A stretch of 64,000 nt of DNA from positions 32,472-96,471 of the forward strand of contig JADGFA010000009.1 in assembly GCA_016744065.1 (NCBI GenBank), in the 5' to 3' direction. Source of the stretch: Gammaproteobacteria bacterium. Lineage in GTDB: Bacteria > Pseudomonadota > Gammaproteobacteria > SZUA-229. The notes beneath the pieces are model-generated. The model was given only the letters and a program-made list of their open reading frames with translations. It did not search any database and was not told the origin of the DNA. This document shows positions 44,971 to 53,367 of the stretch, piece by piece; position 1 is the stretch's first letter; every line of letters begins with the position of its first letter. Position numbers and translations under genes: made by a program.

Positions 44971-47016
44971 TTGAAATTTCAGGACTTAAATTACAAAAAT
45001 TTTCAGACAAAATCTAGCCTTATACGATTTTTTTTAATCTGTTACTTGCTGGGCTCCAGTTTATTTGCAGCTCAAAACACATTCGCCGCAGACAATCAAA
45101 TTACGCTAAATTTAAAGCAGGCAGATATACGTGCGCTCATCAGTACGGTTTCTAAATTTACAGGAAAAAACTTTGTTGTTGACCCAAGAGTTAAAGCCAA
45201 AGTAACTGTAGTCTCTTCAAATACCATGTCAGAAAGTGAAGTATATGAAGTTTTTCTATCGGTATTACAGGTACATGGTTATGCTGCCGTACCCGTAGGT
45301 AGCATTATAAAAATTGTACCTGAAGTAAATGCAAAACAGGGCCCTTTACCCGTAGTTCGTGGCTCTAAAAACAATGGTGACGAGCTCATTACAAAAGTAA
45401 TTACTCTGGACCACGTTCCCGCAGCCCAACTTGTTCCCATACTCAGGCCGCTGGTTCCCCAGCAGGGACACCTCGCCGCCTATAATCCTACCAACACGCT
45501 AATTGTTACCGACCACGCAGCAAACATCAAACGCCTGGTACAGATTATACGCCACATTGATCGCCCAGAAAGTGATGAACTGGAAATCATTCCATTAAAA
45601 CACGCATCAGCATCTGAACTGGTACGCATACTTAACTCTTTACATGCAGGCAGCAGTATTGGATCTAAAGCATCTTCATCCAAAAAAATAACACTAGCTG
45701 CAGATGATCGAACTAATAGTATATTAATGAGCGGGGAGCGTGCCAGTCGTTTAAAAATTCGTGCAACCATCGCTCATCTTGATACGCCGTTAGAAAACGA
45801 AGCGGGTAACACACATGTTATTTATTTAAAATACGCCAAAGCAAAAGATATTGTTACCATACTAACGGGCGTACAGAAAAACCAGGAAAAAACAAATAAA
45901 AAAACAAGTAAAAAAACAACCTCAACAAAAAAAGCAGATGCTGATATACAGGCAGATGAAGCAACTAATTCATTAATAATTACTGCGGGCCCGGATGTGG
46001 TTCGTCGAATGAAATCCATCATTCGACAACTGGATATTCGTCGCGCTCAGGTCTTAATTGAATCAATCATAGCTGAAATCTCTAACAGCATAGGCAAGGA
46101 ATTTTCTTCCCAGTTTGTTGTCGGGCCACCCGAAGACAGTGACAGCAGTACCGTACCCATCGGTGTGGGTAATTTTGGTGGCGCTGGAGGCATTATTGGT
46201 TTATTTAGTGGTGATCAGTCGACAATAGGAAACTCACTTGGTGATGGCATTACCTTTGGCTTTGGTAGTAATGACGGCACCCGTTTTGCTTTTTTACTCA
46301 AAGCACTTTCATCTGATGCTGCAACCAATATTTTATCAACACCCAGTATTGTTACCCTGGATAACCAGGAAGCAAGCATTGTTATTGCACAAAACGTTCC
46401 TTTCCTTACCGGTTCGTTCACGACCGCAGCCGATGGCGCATCTAATCCTTTTCAAACAGTTGAACGTCAGGACGTAGGGATCACACTAAAAGTAACGCCA
46501 CAGATTAATGATGGTAATACCATTAAACTGGAAATAGATCAGGAAGTTTCTAATGTATCAGCAACGGCAGCCACCAATGGTGGTATTATCACAAACAAAC
46601 GCCAGATCACAACATCTGTCCTGGTAGAAGATGGTGAAATATTAATACTGGGTGGCCTTATTGATGACACCTTACGCGACACTGTTTCTAAAGTGCCCGT
46701 ATTAGGCGATATACCTTTATTAGGATGGCTATTCCGTTCACACACAACATCCAAAGAAAAACAGAATTTAATGATTTTTATGCGCCCCAGCATTATGCGT
46801 GATGCCAACTCTGCTGCTTATCACACTAATCAAAAATATAATTATTTACGCGCACAACAAATCAGTGCGGATGAAAATGGCTTTGGCTTATTAAGTGACG
46901 AACGCAGCCCATTATTACCTCCATTACAAAACCTGATTACGCCAACTAACTCTTCAAATGAAAAAAATAAAACAAGTGAAGAGAGCACCGACCTTGATGG
47001 CGAAGACTTTGAGTAA
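44971..47016 (+). CDS. gspD: Type II secretion system secretin GspD
   Basis: The protein has 681 residues, with an apparent TTG start at 44971; no ATG is available before the signal peptide (hydrophobic run RFFLICYLLGSSLFAA, cleavage near FAA). The N0 domain has LNLKQADIRALISTVSKFTG, and N1-N3 repeats follow, with a Lys/Thr-rich loop at about 308-325. The secretin barrel has FLLKALSSDAATNILSTPSI, VPFLTGSF and VPVLGDIPLLGWLFRS. It forms the outer-membrane exit pore. The C-terminal tail is short and acidic. gspE begins inside its last 20 bases. Confidence 0.96.
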   Translation: MKFQDLNYKNFQTKSSLIRFFLICYLLGSSLFAAQNTFAADNQITLNLKQADIRALISTVSKFTGKNFVVDPRVKAKVTVVSSNTMSESEVYEVFLSVLQVHGYAAVPVGSIIKIVPEVNAKQGPLPVVRGSKNNGDELITKVITLDHVPAAQLVPILRPLVPQQGHLAAYNPTNTLIVTDHAANIKRLVQIIRHIDRPESDELEIIPLKHASASELVRILNSLHAGSSIGSKASSSKKITLAADDRTNSILMSGERASRLKIRATIAHLDTPLENEAGNTHVIYLKYAKAKDIVTILTGVQKNQEKTNKKTSKKTTSTKKADADIQADEATNSLIITAGPDVVRRMKSIIRQLDIRRAQVLIESIIAEISNSIGKEFSSQFVVGPPEDSDSSTVPIGVGNFGGAGGIIGLFSGDQSTIGNSLGDGITFGFGSNDGTRFAFLLKALSSDAATNILSTPSIVTLDNQEASIVIAQNVPFLTGSFTTAADGASNPFQTVERQDVGITLKVTPQINDGNTIKLEIDQEVSNVSATAATNGGIITNKRQITTSVLVEDGEILILGGLIDDTLRDTVSKVPVLGDIPLLGWLFRSHTTSKEKQNLMIFMRPSIMRDANSAAYHTNQKYNYLRAQQISADENGFGLLSDERSPLLPPLQNLITPTNSSNEKNKTSEESTDLDGEDFE

Positions 47017-48532
47017 TCAGCCTGCCAATGATACAGATAATGCACTAGCTCATCCCGCCGAGTTAAGTGCGCAAAACATTGCTTATGCTTTTGCAAAACG
47101 CAATGGTGTTATGCTTGGACAAATTGACAAGGATAAAGCTCAGTTATTTTATCGTGGAAAAATAAACCCTCAGGCCATATCTGAGGTACGCCGTATTATT
47201 GGCCGTCGCCTGGAACTATCTTCAATTGAGGATGAGCAGTTCGACGCTTTACTTGCTCAAACCTATGAGCAGGATTCCGATCAGGCAATGGCCATGATGG
47301 AAGGCGTAAGCGAAGAACTCGACCTCGATCAACTTGCCGAAACCATCGAACCAGAAGATCTGTTAGAAGCAGAAGATGATGCACCTATAATTAAGTTAAT
47401 CAATGCAGTATTAACCGAAGCCATAAAAATAAGTGCATCGGATATACACATTGAAGCATTTGAAAACAGAATGCGTATTCGCTTTCGTGTTGACGGTGTT
47501 TTACGTGAAATTTTGCAACCACCAAAAAACATTGCACCGTTAGTTATCTCTCGCATAAAAGTCATGGCAAAACTGGATATAGCCGAAAAACGTTTACCAC
47601 AGGACGGACGTATCTCACTTAAGGTAGCAGGTAGATCCGTTGATGTTCGTGTATCCACATTACCTTCAGGGCATGGTGAACGCATCGTATTACGTTTATT
47701 AGACAAACAAGCCGGACGTTTAAATTTACAACATCTGGGCATGTCTAATAATGACAACGAACGCTTAAATGATTTACTGCATCATCCACACGGCATTATT
47801 TTAGTTACCGGGCCTACAGGTTCTGGTAAAACAACAACGCTTTATGCTGGCCTGACTCAGCTTAATGATAAAAGCCGTAATATCCTGACCGTAGAAGACC
47901 CTATCGAATATTATTTAGATGGTATTGGCCAGACTCAGGTTAACAATAAAGTCGATATGACATTTGCCCGTGGGTTACGTGCTATTCTGCGACAGGACCC
48001 AGACGTGGTAATGATTGGAGAAATACGTGATCTTGAAACCGCATCTATTGCTGTTCAGGCAAGTTTAACCGGTCACCTGGTATTATCAACACTGCATACT
48101 AATACTGCCATTGGTGCTGTTACACGTTTACGTGACATGGGTGTTGAACCCTTTTTACTAGCATCCAGTCTCATTGGCGTATTAGCTCAACGCTTAGTCA
48201 GACAACTGTGCCCTCATTGCAGAGCAGCACATACAGCAACAGAAAGTGAATGTGAATGGCTCAACATAGAGGTTTCTCAGGCACCACAAATTTACACCCC
48301 TAAAGGCTGTGATGACTGCAATCACCTCGGTTTTACAGGCCGAACGGGGGTTTATGAATTAATCCCTATTGATGACAAATTACAACAAATGATTCACGAT
48401 GGTGAAGGCGAACAGACAATGGAAAAATATGCTCGCAGCTTTACCACCAGCCTACGTACAGATGGGAAGCGCCTGGTACTGGAAGGCACCACATCTCTAG
48501 AAGAAGTTTTAAGAGTTTCACGTGAAGACTAA
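46997..48532 (+). CDS. gspE: Type II secretion ATPase GspE
   Basis: The protein has 511 residues from the ATG at 46997, overlapping gspD by 20 bases; an ATG 13 codons earlier is also open. The N1E region (about 15-75) is followed by the ATPase core: Walker A GPTGSGKTTT, Asp box ILTVEDPIEYYLDG, Walker B RQDPDVVMIGEIRDLET and His box GHLVLSTLHTN. A four-cysteine zinc module follows (CPHC ... CDDC). It powers pseudopilus assembly for protein export. gspF begins 9 bases after its stop. Confidence 0.97.
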   Translation: MAKTLSNQPANDTDNALAHPAELSAQNIAYAFAKRNGVMLGQIDKDKAQLFYRGKINPQAISEVRRIIGRRLELSSIEDEQFDALLAQTYEQDSDQAMAMMEGVSEELDLDQLAETIEPEDLLEAEDDAPIIKLINAVLTEAIKISASDIHIEAFENRMRIRFRVDGVLREILQPPKNIAPLVISRIKVMAKLDIAEKRLPQDGRISLKVAGRSVDVRVSTLPSGHGERIVLRLLDKQAGRLNLQHLGMSNNDNERLNDLLHHPHGIILVTGPTGSGKTTTLYAGLTQLNDKSRNILTVEDPIEYYLDGIGQTQVNNKVDMTFARGLRAILRQDPDVVMIGEIRDLETASIAVQASLTGHLVLSTLHTNTAIGAVTRLRDMGVEPFLLASSLIGVLAQRLVRQLCPHCRAAHTATESECEWLNIEVSQAPQIYTPKGCDDCNHLGFTGRTGVYELIPIDDKLQQMIHDGEGEQTMEKYARSFTTSLRTDGKRLVLEGTTSLEEVLRVSRED

Positions 48533-48541
48533 ACAATAAAA

Positions 48542-49762
48542 ATGGCTGCATTTGAATACATAGTTCTTGACGATAAAGGCCGTGAAAAAAAAGGCGTTAT
48601 AGAAGGTGACACACCACGTCAGGTAAGACAGATTCTGCGCGACAAAGGCATGATGCCTTTACAAATTGAAACCGCCGCTAATCTTGAAAAAAAACAGCAG
48701 AATAAACCCGTACAAATATCCCGACGTAGTATCAGTGCAACTGATCTTGCATTATTCACCCGTCAGCTAGCCACACTGGTTCGTGCCGCCATTCCTCTAG
48801 ATGAGGCACTTTCTGCTGTCGGCCAGCAAACAGAAAAACCACGCATTCAAAGCATGGTTTTTGCCTTACGCTCAAAGATACTGGAAGGGCATACACTCGC
48901 AGCAGGATTATCTGATTTTCCAAAAATTTTCCCCCAGTTATTTCGTGCTACAGTCGCTGCGGGGGAATCATCAGGGCATTTGGACATCGTACTTGATCGA
49001 CTTGCCGACTATACCGAAAGCCGCCAGCAAATGGCATCAAAGGTTGCACAGGCTACTATCTACCCTGCCATCTTAACTATTATGGCTTTCCTGGTGGTTA
49101 CCGGGTTATTAATGTTTGTTGTGCCACAAATTGTAGAAGTATTTGAAACATCCGGTCAGGAATTACCCGGCATCACAAAAATGATGATATGGATTAGTGA
49201 ATTTCTACAAAACTGGTGGGGCCTGTTACTCGTACTTGCTATAGGCACATATTTCGGCATACAGAAATTTTTATCTATTCCTTACAACAAGCGCCGCTTC
49301 CATTTATTCTTATTAAGAATTCCTGTTATAGGCAAACTGGTAAGAGGTTTAAATACAGCGCGTTTTTCACGTACTCTGAGTATTCTTTCATCGAGTGGTG
49401 TACCTGTGTTAGACGCCCTGCAACTCGCTGCACCCGTCGTTGAAAACTTGCCCATGCAGGATGCGATTATAAATGCCGCAGAAAAAGTAAGAGAAGGTTC
49501 AAGTATTTATGCCGCACTTGATCGAAGTAAACTATTCCCGCCCATGACATTGCACCTGATATCCAGCGGCGAAAGATCTGGCAATCTGGAAGACATGTTA
49601 GATAAAGCCGCCGAACAACAGGAACGAGAACTGGAACTCCTAATCGCAACTTTTATGGGTCTATTTGAACCTCTCCTCATTGTTGCTATGGGCGGTATTG
49701 TATTAATCATTGTACTGTCTATTTTATTACCCATAATAAATATGAACGACTTAATGCAATAA
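48542..49762 (+). CDS. gspF: Type II secretion inner-membrane platform protein GspF
   Basis: The protein has 406 residues. It is made of two GspF cytoplasmic repeats (about 70-190 and 275-395: LALFTRQLATLVRAAIPLDE and ARFSRTLSILSSSGVPVLDA) with three membrane helices (about 175, 225 and 380). The N-terminus AAFEYIVLDDKGREKKGVIE is typical. It is the last gsp gene here: no pseudopilin (gspG-K), gspL or gspM gene follows, so those must be elsewhere. Confidence 0.97.
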   Translation: MAAFEYIVLDDKGREKKGVIEGDTPRQVRQILRDKGMMPLQIETAANLEKKQQNKPVQISRRSISATDLALFTRQLATLVRAAIPLDEALSAVGQQTEKPRIQSMVFALRSKILEGHTLAAGLSDFPKIFPQLFRATVAAGESSGHLDIVLDRLADYTESRQQMASKVAQATIYPAILTIMAFLVVTGLLMFVVPQIVEVFETSGQELPGITKMMIWISEFLQNWWGLLLVLAIGTYFGIQKFLSIPYNKRRFHLFLLRIPVIGKLVRGLNTARFSRTLSILSSSGVPVLDALQLAAPVVENLPMQDAIINAAEKVREGSSIYAALDRSKLFPPMTLHLISSGERSGNLEDMLDKAAEQQERELELLIATFMGLFEPLLIVAMGGIVLIIVLSILLPIINMNDLMQ

Positions 49763-49840
49763 TTTTTTAGAGTATAAAATACTAAATTGTCAGTATCCTG
49801 AAATTAATGATCATGTAAAAAGCAATCGGAAGAAGCTCCC

Positions 49841-50224
49841 ATGAAATACAAAGGTGGCTGCCACTGTGGCGCTATAAAATTTGAGGTTGATGCTCCCGAC
49901 ACAGTTACATGCCAAAATTGTAACTGTAGTATTTGCACCAAATCTGGATATTTACACTTAATCGTTCCTGCATCCCGATTTAAACTTTTACAGGGCGAAA
50001 ACAATCTAACCACCTACACTTTTGATACGGCAGAAGCCCGACATAAATTTTGCAAAATTTGTGGTATTAAATCGTTTTATATTCCCCGATCTAATCCTGA
50101 CGGATACGATGTAAATGTTCATTGCATTGAACCGCAACCAGAAAAAATAATTGTTCAGCAGTTCGATGGTAAAAACTGGGAGTCACATGCCCATGAACTA
50201 TCACACCTCAGTAAAGACGACTAA
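49841..50224 (+). CDS. GFA/CENP-V family zinc-binding protein
   Basis: The protein has 127 residues with the cysteine pattern of the glutathione-dependent formaldehyde-activating (GFA) fold: Cys7 and Cys9 (GGCHCGAI), Cys24/27/29/32 (TCQNCNCSIC), and Cys71/Cys74 (FCKICGIKSFY). These bind two zinc ions. Formaldehyde activation is proven only for a few members, so a specific reaction is not assigned. It stands alone after gspF and converges with the DUF805 gene. Confidence 0.9.
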   Translation: MKYKGGCHCGAIKFEVDAPDTVTCQNCNCSICTKSGYLHLIVPASRFKLLQGENNLTTYTFDTAEARHKFCKICGIKSFYIPRSNPDGYDVNVHCIEPQPEKIIVQQFDGKNWESHAHELSHLSKDD

Positions 50225-50274
50225 TACATAGCCTGATAATTCCGCTAAAACACTAACCTTCTCACCCCGTTTTT

Positions 50275-50847
50275 CTATGGTGATACGGACTGAGCCTGTT
50301 TAGCTTTTTCCACATAGCCCTGATAAGCGGGAATAGCAATGGCAACAAGTATACCCGTGATAACAATGGGTGCCACTAAACCAATAATAATTTCCAGAAC
50401 AGAATTTGTCTGCGGGGGCGGTCCATATTGGTTTGCTTGCGGGCTGCCTGAAGCAAACAAAAGATACAAACCAAACATCATATTAATAACAGGCACAATC
50501 ATTAACAAAGAAAACCAGCCAGTATGATCCAGATCATGCAGGCGTCGCCTCGCAGCAATAAAGAAAACCAGTATAACGGGCAGATAAACCATACCTATAA
50601 TTAGCAATATAACCACACCGGACTCTCCCGTATTACCATTTGATAACATGGGCATCATAACGGAGCTTACAATACCTATTAAGAACATAACTAAGAAATT
50701 ATAAATCATTGAATAAGCCAGATACCTTAAACGACCAATTCGCCCTTTAGTTGTGAATATTTTTGGCTTATAACTATCTATATACTCAACATCTGTAGAA
50801 GTTTGTGGACTTTCATATGGATTATTACTGACAGCTTTATTAGACAC
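50275..50847 (-). CDS. DUF805 membrane protein with a pilin-like C-terminal helix
   Basis: The protein has 190 residues. The DUF805 part (about 30-135) has GRIGRLRYLAYSMIYNFLVM and the hallmark ARRRLHDLDHTGWFSLLMIV, with four hydrophobic helices. The last 40 residues hold a further helix, GILVAIAIPAYQGYVEKAKQ (165-184), strikingly like the N-terminal helix of type IV pilins. It lacks the peptidase Gly/Phe cleavage site and the Glu5, so it is not a normal pilin. The N-terminus NNPYESP is common in this family. Function unknown. Confidence 0.85.
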   Translation of the reverse strand: MSNKAVSNNPYESPQTSTDVEYIDSYKPKIFTTKGRIGRLRYLAYSMIYNFLVMFLIGIVSSVMMPMLSNGNTGESGVVILLIIGMVYLPVILVFFIAARRRLHDLDHTGWFSLLMIVPVINMMFGLYLLFASGSPQANQYGPPPQTNSVLEIIIGLVAPIVITGILVAIAIPAYQGYVEKAKQAQSVSP

Positions 50848-51063
50848 GACTCTTTCCCATTATAATTTTCTTCCTTAATTGATATTACTGTATAAGTCAT
50901 TTTTCAATAAAAAATAAACTTAATAATAGATATGTTCAATAGCTGAATTTTTCTTTCGCCCTGAACTTGACGACACTGACTCAAGTTTCAGCACATGGCA
51001 AGGTAAGCACTGGTTTAAAAAGAATATGCAAACACAATCATATGTGGATAACTGTCATCCTGA

Positions 51064-51112
51064 ACGAATGCGAAGGATCTTGAACACCCGGTTAGTTAGC
51101 CCCTTCGCATTC
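51064..51112. repeat. Inverted repeat, REP/MITE-like
   Basis: CGAATGCGAAGG (51064-51075) is followed 25 bases later by its exact reverse complement CCTTCGCATTCG (51101-51112). The flank TCATCCTGAACGAATGCGAA is of a kind seen as dispersed intergenic repeats in many bacterial genomes. It is most likely a small dispersed palindromic element. Confidence 0.65.
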
Positions 51113-51130
51113 GCTCACAATAGCAGTTGT

Positions 51131-51173
51131 AGTGTGGGTCAAACACAGCAAGTCTGTGCTGCTTGACCACACT
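51131..51173. repeat. Second inverted repeat, imperfect hairpin
   Basis: AGTGTGGGTCAA (51131-51142) pairs with TTGACCACACT (51163-51173) with one unpaired G; the inner arms (CACAGCA with TGTGCTG) extend the stem. It lies 18 bases after the first repeat and about 40 bases beyond the cytochrome gene stop, and could also act in transcription termination, although no T-tract follows. Confidence 0.6.
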
Positions 51174-51214
51174 ACTAGCACACTTAAACAAGTGCCATTA
51201 TCCTCTGAACTTAA

Positions 51215-51856
51215 TTATAGGCGTGACAAATAATCGGCAACAGCACTTAATTCCATATCAGATAATGCTTTAACTTCAACAATCATCTGTGGGTTACTAT
51301 TTTTTCTATACCCATCTCTAATCCATTTTAGCTGACGCAACAAATAAGCATGGTGCTGACCTCTGAGTTTTGGAAAAAAAGCATCATTATTACCCTGAGC
51401 GTTGTCACCATGACATACCATGCAGCGCTTCTGAAAAATAGCCTTACCTAAAACAAGCTGCTTACCATTTCCCACACCTGTAGCAGAAGATTCATCCATT
51501 GATGCTATATATGCGGTAACATCAGCTATAGCCTGCGCGCCACCAATAGATTTTGGGTCAGTAAAAGGGTACATGGTAGGATTTTCACGGTTTTTTGCAC
51601 GAATATCCGCTAGCTGCTTAATCAAAACATTTCGATGTTGGCCCGCAATAACAGGAAAACTACCATCTTTCTTACCCCAACCTGTTTTCATGTGACAAGT
51701 AGCACATAATGGGTAAATTTTTTTACCTTTGCTCAAATCAGGTGTTAGTTTGAGCGACTCATTTATTTCAGCAGGGCTTGACGATACACAAGGAACAATA
51801 AGGCTTGTTAACGCTACAATACAGCCTGTTATAAAATATTGTTTAATCATCAACAT
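51215..51856 (-). CDS. Periplasmic di-haem cytochrome c (c4-like)
   Basis: The protein has 213 residues. An N-terminal signal peptide (about 1-28) is followed by two class-I cytochrome c domains with haem motifs CATCH (51-55) and CMVCH (145-149) and candidate axial methionines in NPTMYPF and NPQMIVE. FPVIAGQH and FPKLRGQHHAYLLRQLKWI are typical of cytochrome c4 and related di-haem electron carriers. It would shuttle electrons in the periplasm, for example to a terminal oxidase. It is divergent from the hydrolase/thioredoxin pair, about 50 bases away. Confidence 0.92.
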   Translation of the reverse strand: MLMIKQYFITGCIVALTSLIVPCVSSSPAEINESLKLTPDLSKGKKIYPLCATCHMKTGWGKKDGSFPVIAGQHRNVLIKQLADIRAKNRENPTMYPFTDPKSIGGAQAIADVTAYIASMDESSATGVGNGKQLVLGKAIFQKRCMVCHGDNAQGNNDAFFPKLRGQHHAYLLRQLKWIRDGYRKNSNPQMIVEVKALSDMELSAVADYLSRL

Positions 51857-51904
51857 AGCTTACACTCTTAGCTTATGGATTTTAATAGACCAGATCAATT
51901 TATT

Positions 51905-52675
51905 ATGAATTTAACAAAACTATTCACTTTTTTAGGCTTTCTCACGTTTATCGGCACAGCCAATATTGCGTTCGCACAGGCTAAAGAACTAAAAACCATA
52001 GAAACCGGCGACACTGAAATCGATGTACGCATTTTCTCTGCCCAGGGAGACAAGCTGTTACTCGGCTTTCCCTGCGATGAAGGCAAGAGCATTGCAGAAG
52101 AGAAGACCGCCATGTCATTAGCTGAAGATGGTGTTGAAGTGTGGATGCCTGACATGCTCTCAGGCTTTATGTTGCCTAAAGTTCGTAGCAGTCTCTCACA
52201 GATATCGACCGAGGCGCTCACAGCCATTATTAATGAAGCAACAAAAACAGGAAAAAAGGTCTATCTCATTGCCAGCGGCCCAGACACTGAACTGATATTG
52301 CGAGCAGCCAGTGACTGGGAAAAAAACCAGCAAAACACACCACTCGCTGGCGCTGTATTAATGTTTCCCCGGCTCTTTAAAGAATCACCTGTACCCGGTA
52401 AAGTACCCGAATATCAGGATGCGGTTGGCAAAACACACTTACCTATTTTACTACTTGAGGGTGAACGCACACCCAATAGGTGGGGGCTTAATACCCTGAG
52501 TCACGAGCTACAAAAAAGCGGTAGTACAGTAAAATCAAAAATCATACCTAATGTTCGTGGATATTTTTTTAAACGAAAAGATGCGAATCGTTCAGAGGAT
52601 GTTGTAACATCGCAGATGGCAGGGCTAATCAAAGTTAGTTTATTTTATCTTGAGGAAAAAGAAAGCAATGATTAA
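51905..52675 (+). CDS. Secreted alpha/beta-hydrolase-like protein of unknown role
   Basis: The protein has 256 residues from the ATG at 51905, where the signal peptide MNLTKLFTFLGFLTFIGTAN begins (cleavage near AFAQA). Another ATG at 51875 would add 10 residues ahead of it. The mature part has an alternating strand/helix pattern with LLLGFPCDEGKSIAEEKTAM, VYLIASGPDTELILRAASDW and LPILLLEGERTPN, reminiscent of an alpha/beta hydrolase. The usual Gly-x-Ser-x-Gly nucleophile elbow reads IASGPD, so activity is doubtful. It overlaps the thioredoxin gene by 8 bases. Confidence 0.65.
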   Translation: MNLTKLFTFLGFLTFIGTANIAFAQAKELKTIETGDTEIDVRIFSAQGDKLLLGFPCDEGKSIAEEKTAMSLAEDGVEVWMPDMLSGFMLPKVRSSLSQISTEALTAIINEATKTGKKVYLIASGPDTELILRAASDWEKNQQNTPLAGAVLMFPRLFKESPVPGKVPEYQDAVGKTHLPILLLEGERTPNRWGLNTLSHELQKSGSTVKSKIIPNVRGYFFKRKDANRSEDVVTSQMAGLIKVSLFYLEEKESND

Positions 52676-53171
52676 ACGAGTATTTTTATTCACAACGTTA
52701 CTTTTTACAACAATGTGTATTCAGGCTGCTAATTTAAAAGAGTTTACCGCTAACACACCAACGCCACCATTAAACCTTACAGACTTACAAGGCAAGCAAC
52801 ATAACCTGAGCGACTATAAAGGCCAGGTTGTTCTTGTTCAATTTTGGGCAACCTATTGCACCCCTTGCCGTAAAGAAATGCCTTCAATGAACAATATGAT
52901 GAAAAAAATGGCTGACACGCCTTTTAAAATACTTGCCGTTGATATGGGTGAAACAAAAAGTGAAGTAACTCAATTTGTAAATGAAGTTAAACCCGAGTTT
53001 AGTATATTAATGGATGAATCTGGCAAGAGCATTTCTGACTGGAAAGTCTTTGCTGCACCATCAAACTTCATTATCGACCCCCAGGGTAAAATTCGCTATA
53101 CCTTGTTTGGCGGTGTTGAATGGGACTCGGATCAGTTAATAAACAAACTCAAAGCCCTGGCTGTAAAATAA
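52668..53171 (+). CDS. TlpA/ResA-like periplasmic thioredoxin
   Basis: The protein has 167 residues. I chose the ATG at 52668 because the signal peptide starts there (MIKRVFLFTTLLFTTMCIQA). The thioredoxin fold has LSDYKGQVVLVQFWATYCTP, with the redox pair Cys64-Cys67 (CTPC), and the cis-proline loop FAAPSNFIIDPQGKIRY. It reduces disulfides in the periplasm, perhaps for haem attachment to apocytochromes, which would fit the divergent cytochrome c gene. It overlaps the upstream gene by 8 bases. Confidence 0.92.
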   Translation: MIKRVFLFTTLLFTTMCIQAANLKEFTANTPTPPLNLTDLQGKQHNLSDYKGQVVLVQFWATYCTPCRKEMPSMNNMMKKMADTPFKILAVDMGETKSEVTQFVNEVKPEFSILMDESGKSISDWKVFAAPSNFIIDPQGKIRYTLFGGVEWDSDQLINKLKALAVK

Positions 53172-53183
53172 ATAGCATTTAAA

Positions 53184-53198
53184 ATACAGTAACATCAA
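53184..53198 (+). repeat. Left copy of a 15-bp direct repeat bounding the ABC transporter genes
   Basis: ATACAGTAACATCAA lies 13 bases after the thioredoxin stop. An identical copy is at 56571-56585, just beyond the permease stop. The two copies enclose the three transport genes and nothing else. Confidence 0.8.
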
Positions 53199-53367
53199 CG
53201 GTTAACTCAGGCTGATTAAGGCTTGAATTAACTGCCAAAATAGAATAACTTATGTTATTTCCCCCTTCGCATATACCATCGTCTATCGCTGTATATTGTG
53301 TAACACACTAACGGGCAGGCAATTAAAGTTACAATAACTTATAACGCCTTCAGTGACAGGATATAAA

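Larger units (their letters stand above)
50848..51214. other. Intergenic region with two palindromic elements
   Basis: These 367 bases have no supported gene. The left part (50848-51050) is AT-rich and holds the promoter region of the DUF805 gene. The right part contains the two inverted repeats listed separately (51064-51112 and 51131-51173). Confidence 0.7.

Noticed and set aside
47329..47757. 142-codon minus-strand frame over gspE
   Set aside because: Shadow of gspE; composition and lack of start signals argue against a gene.
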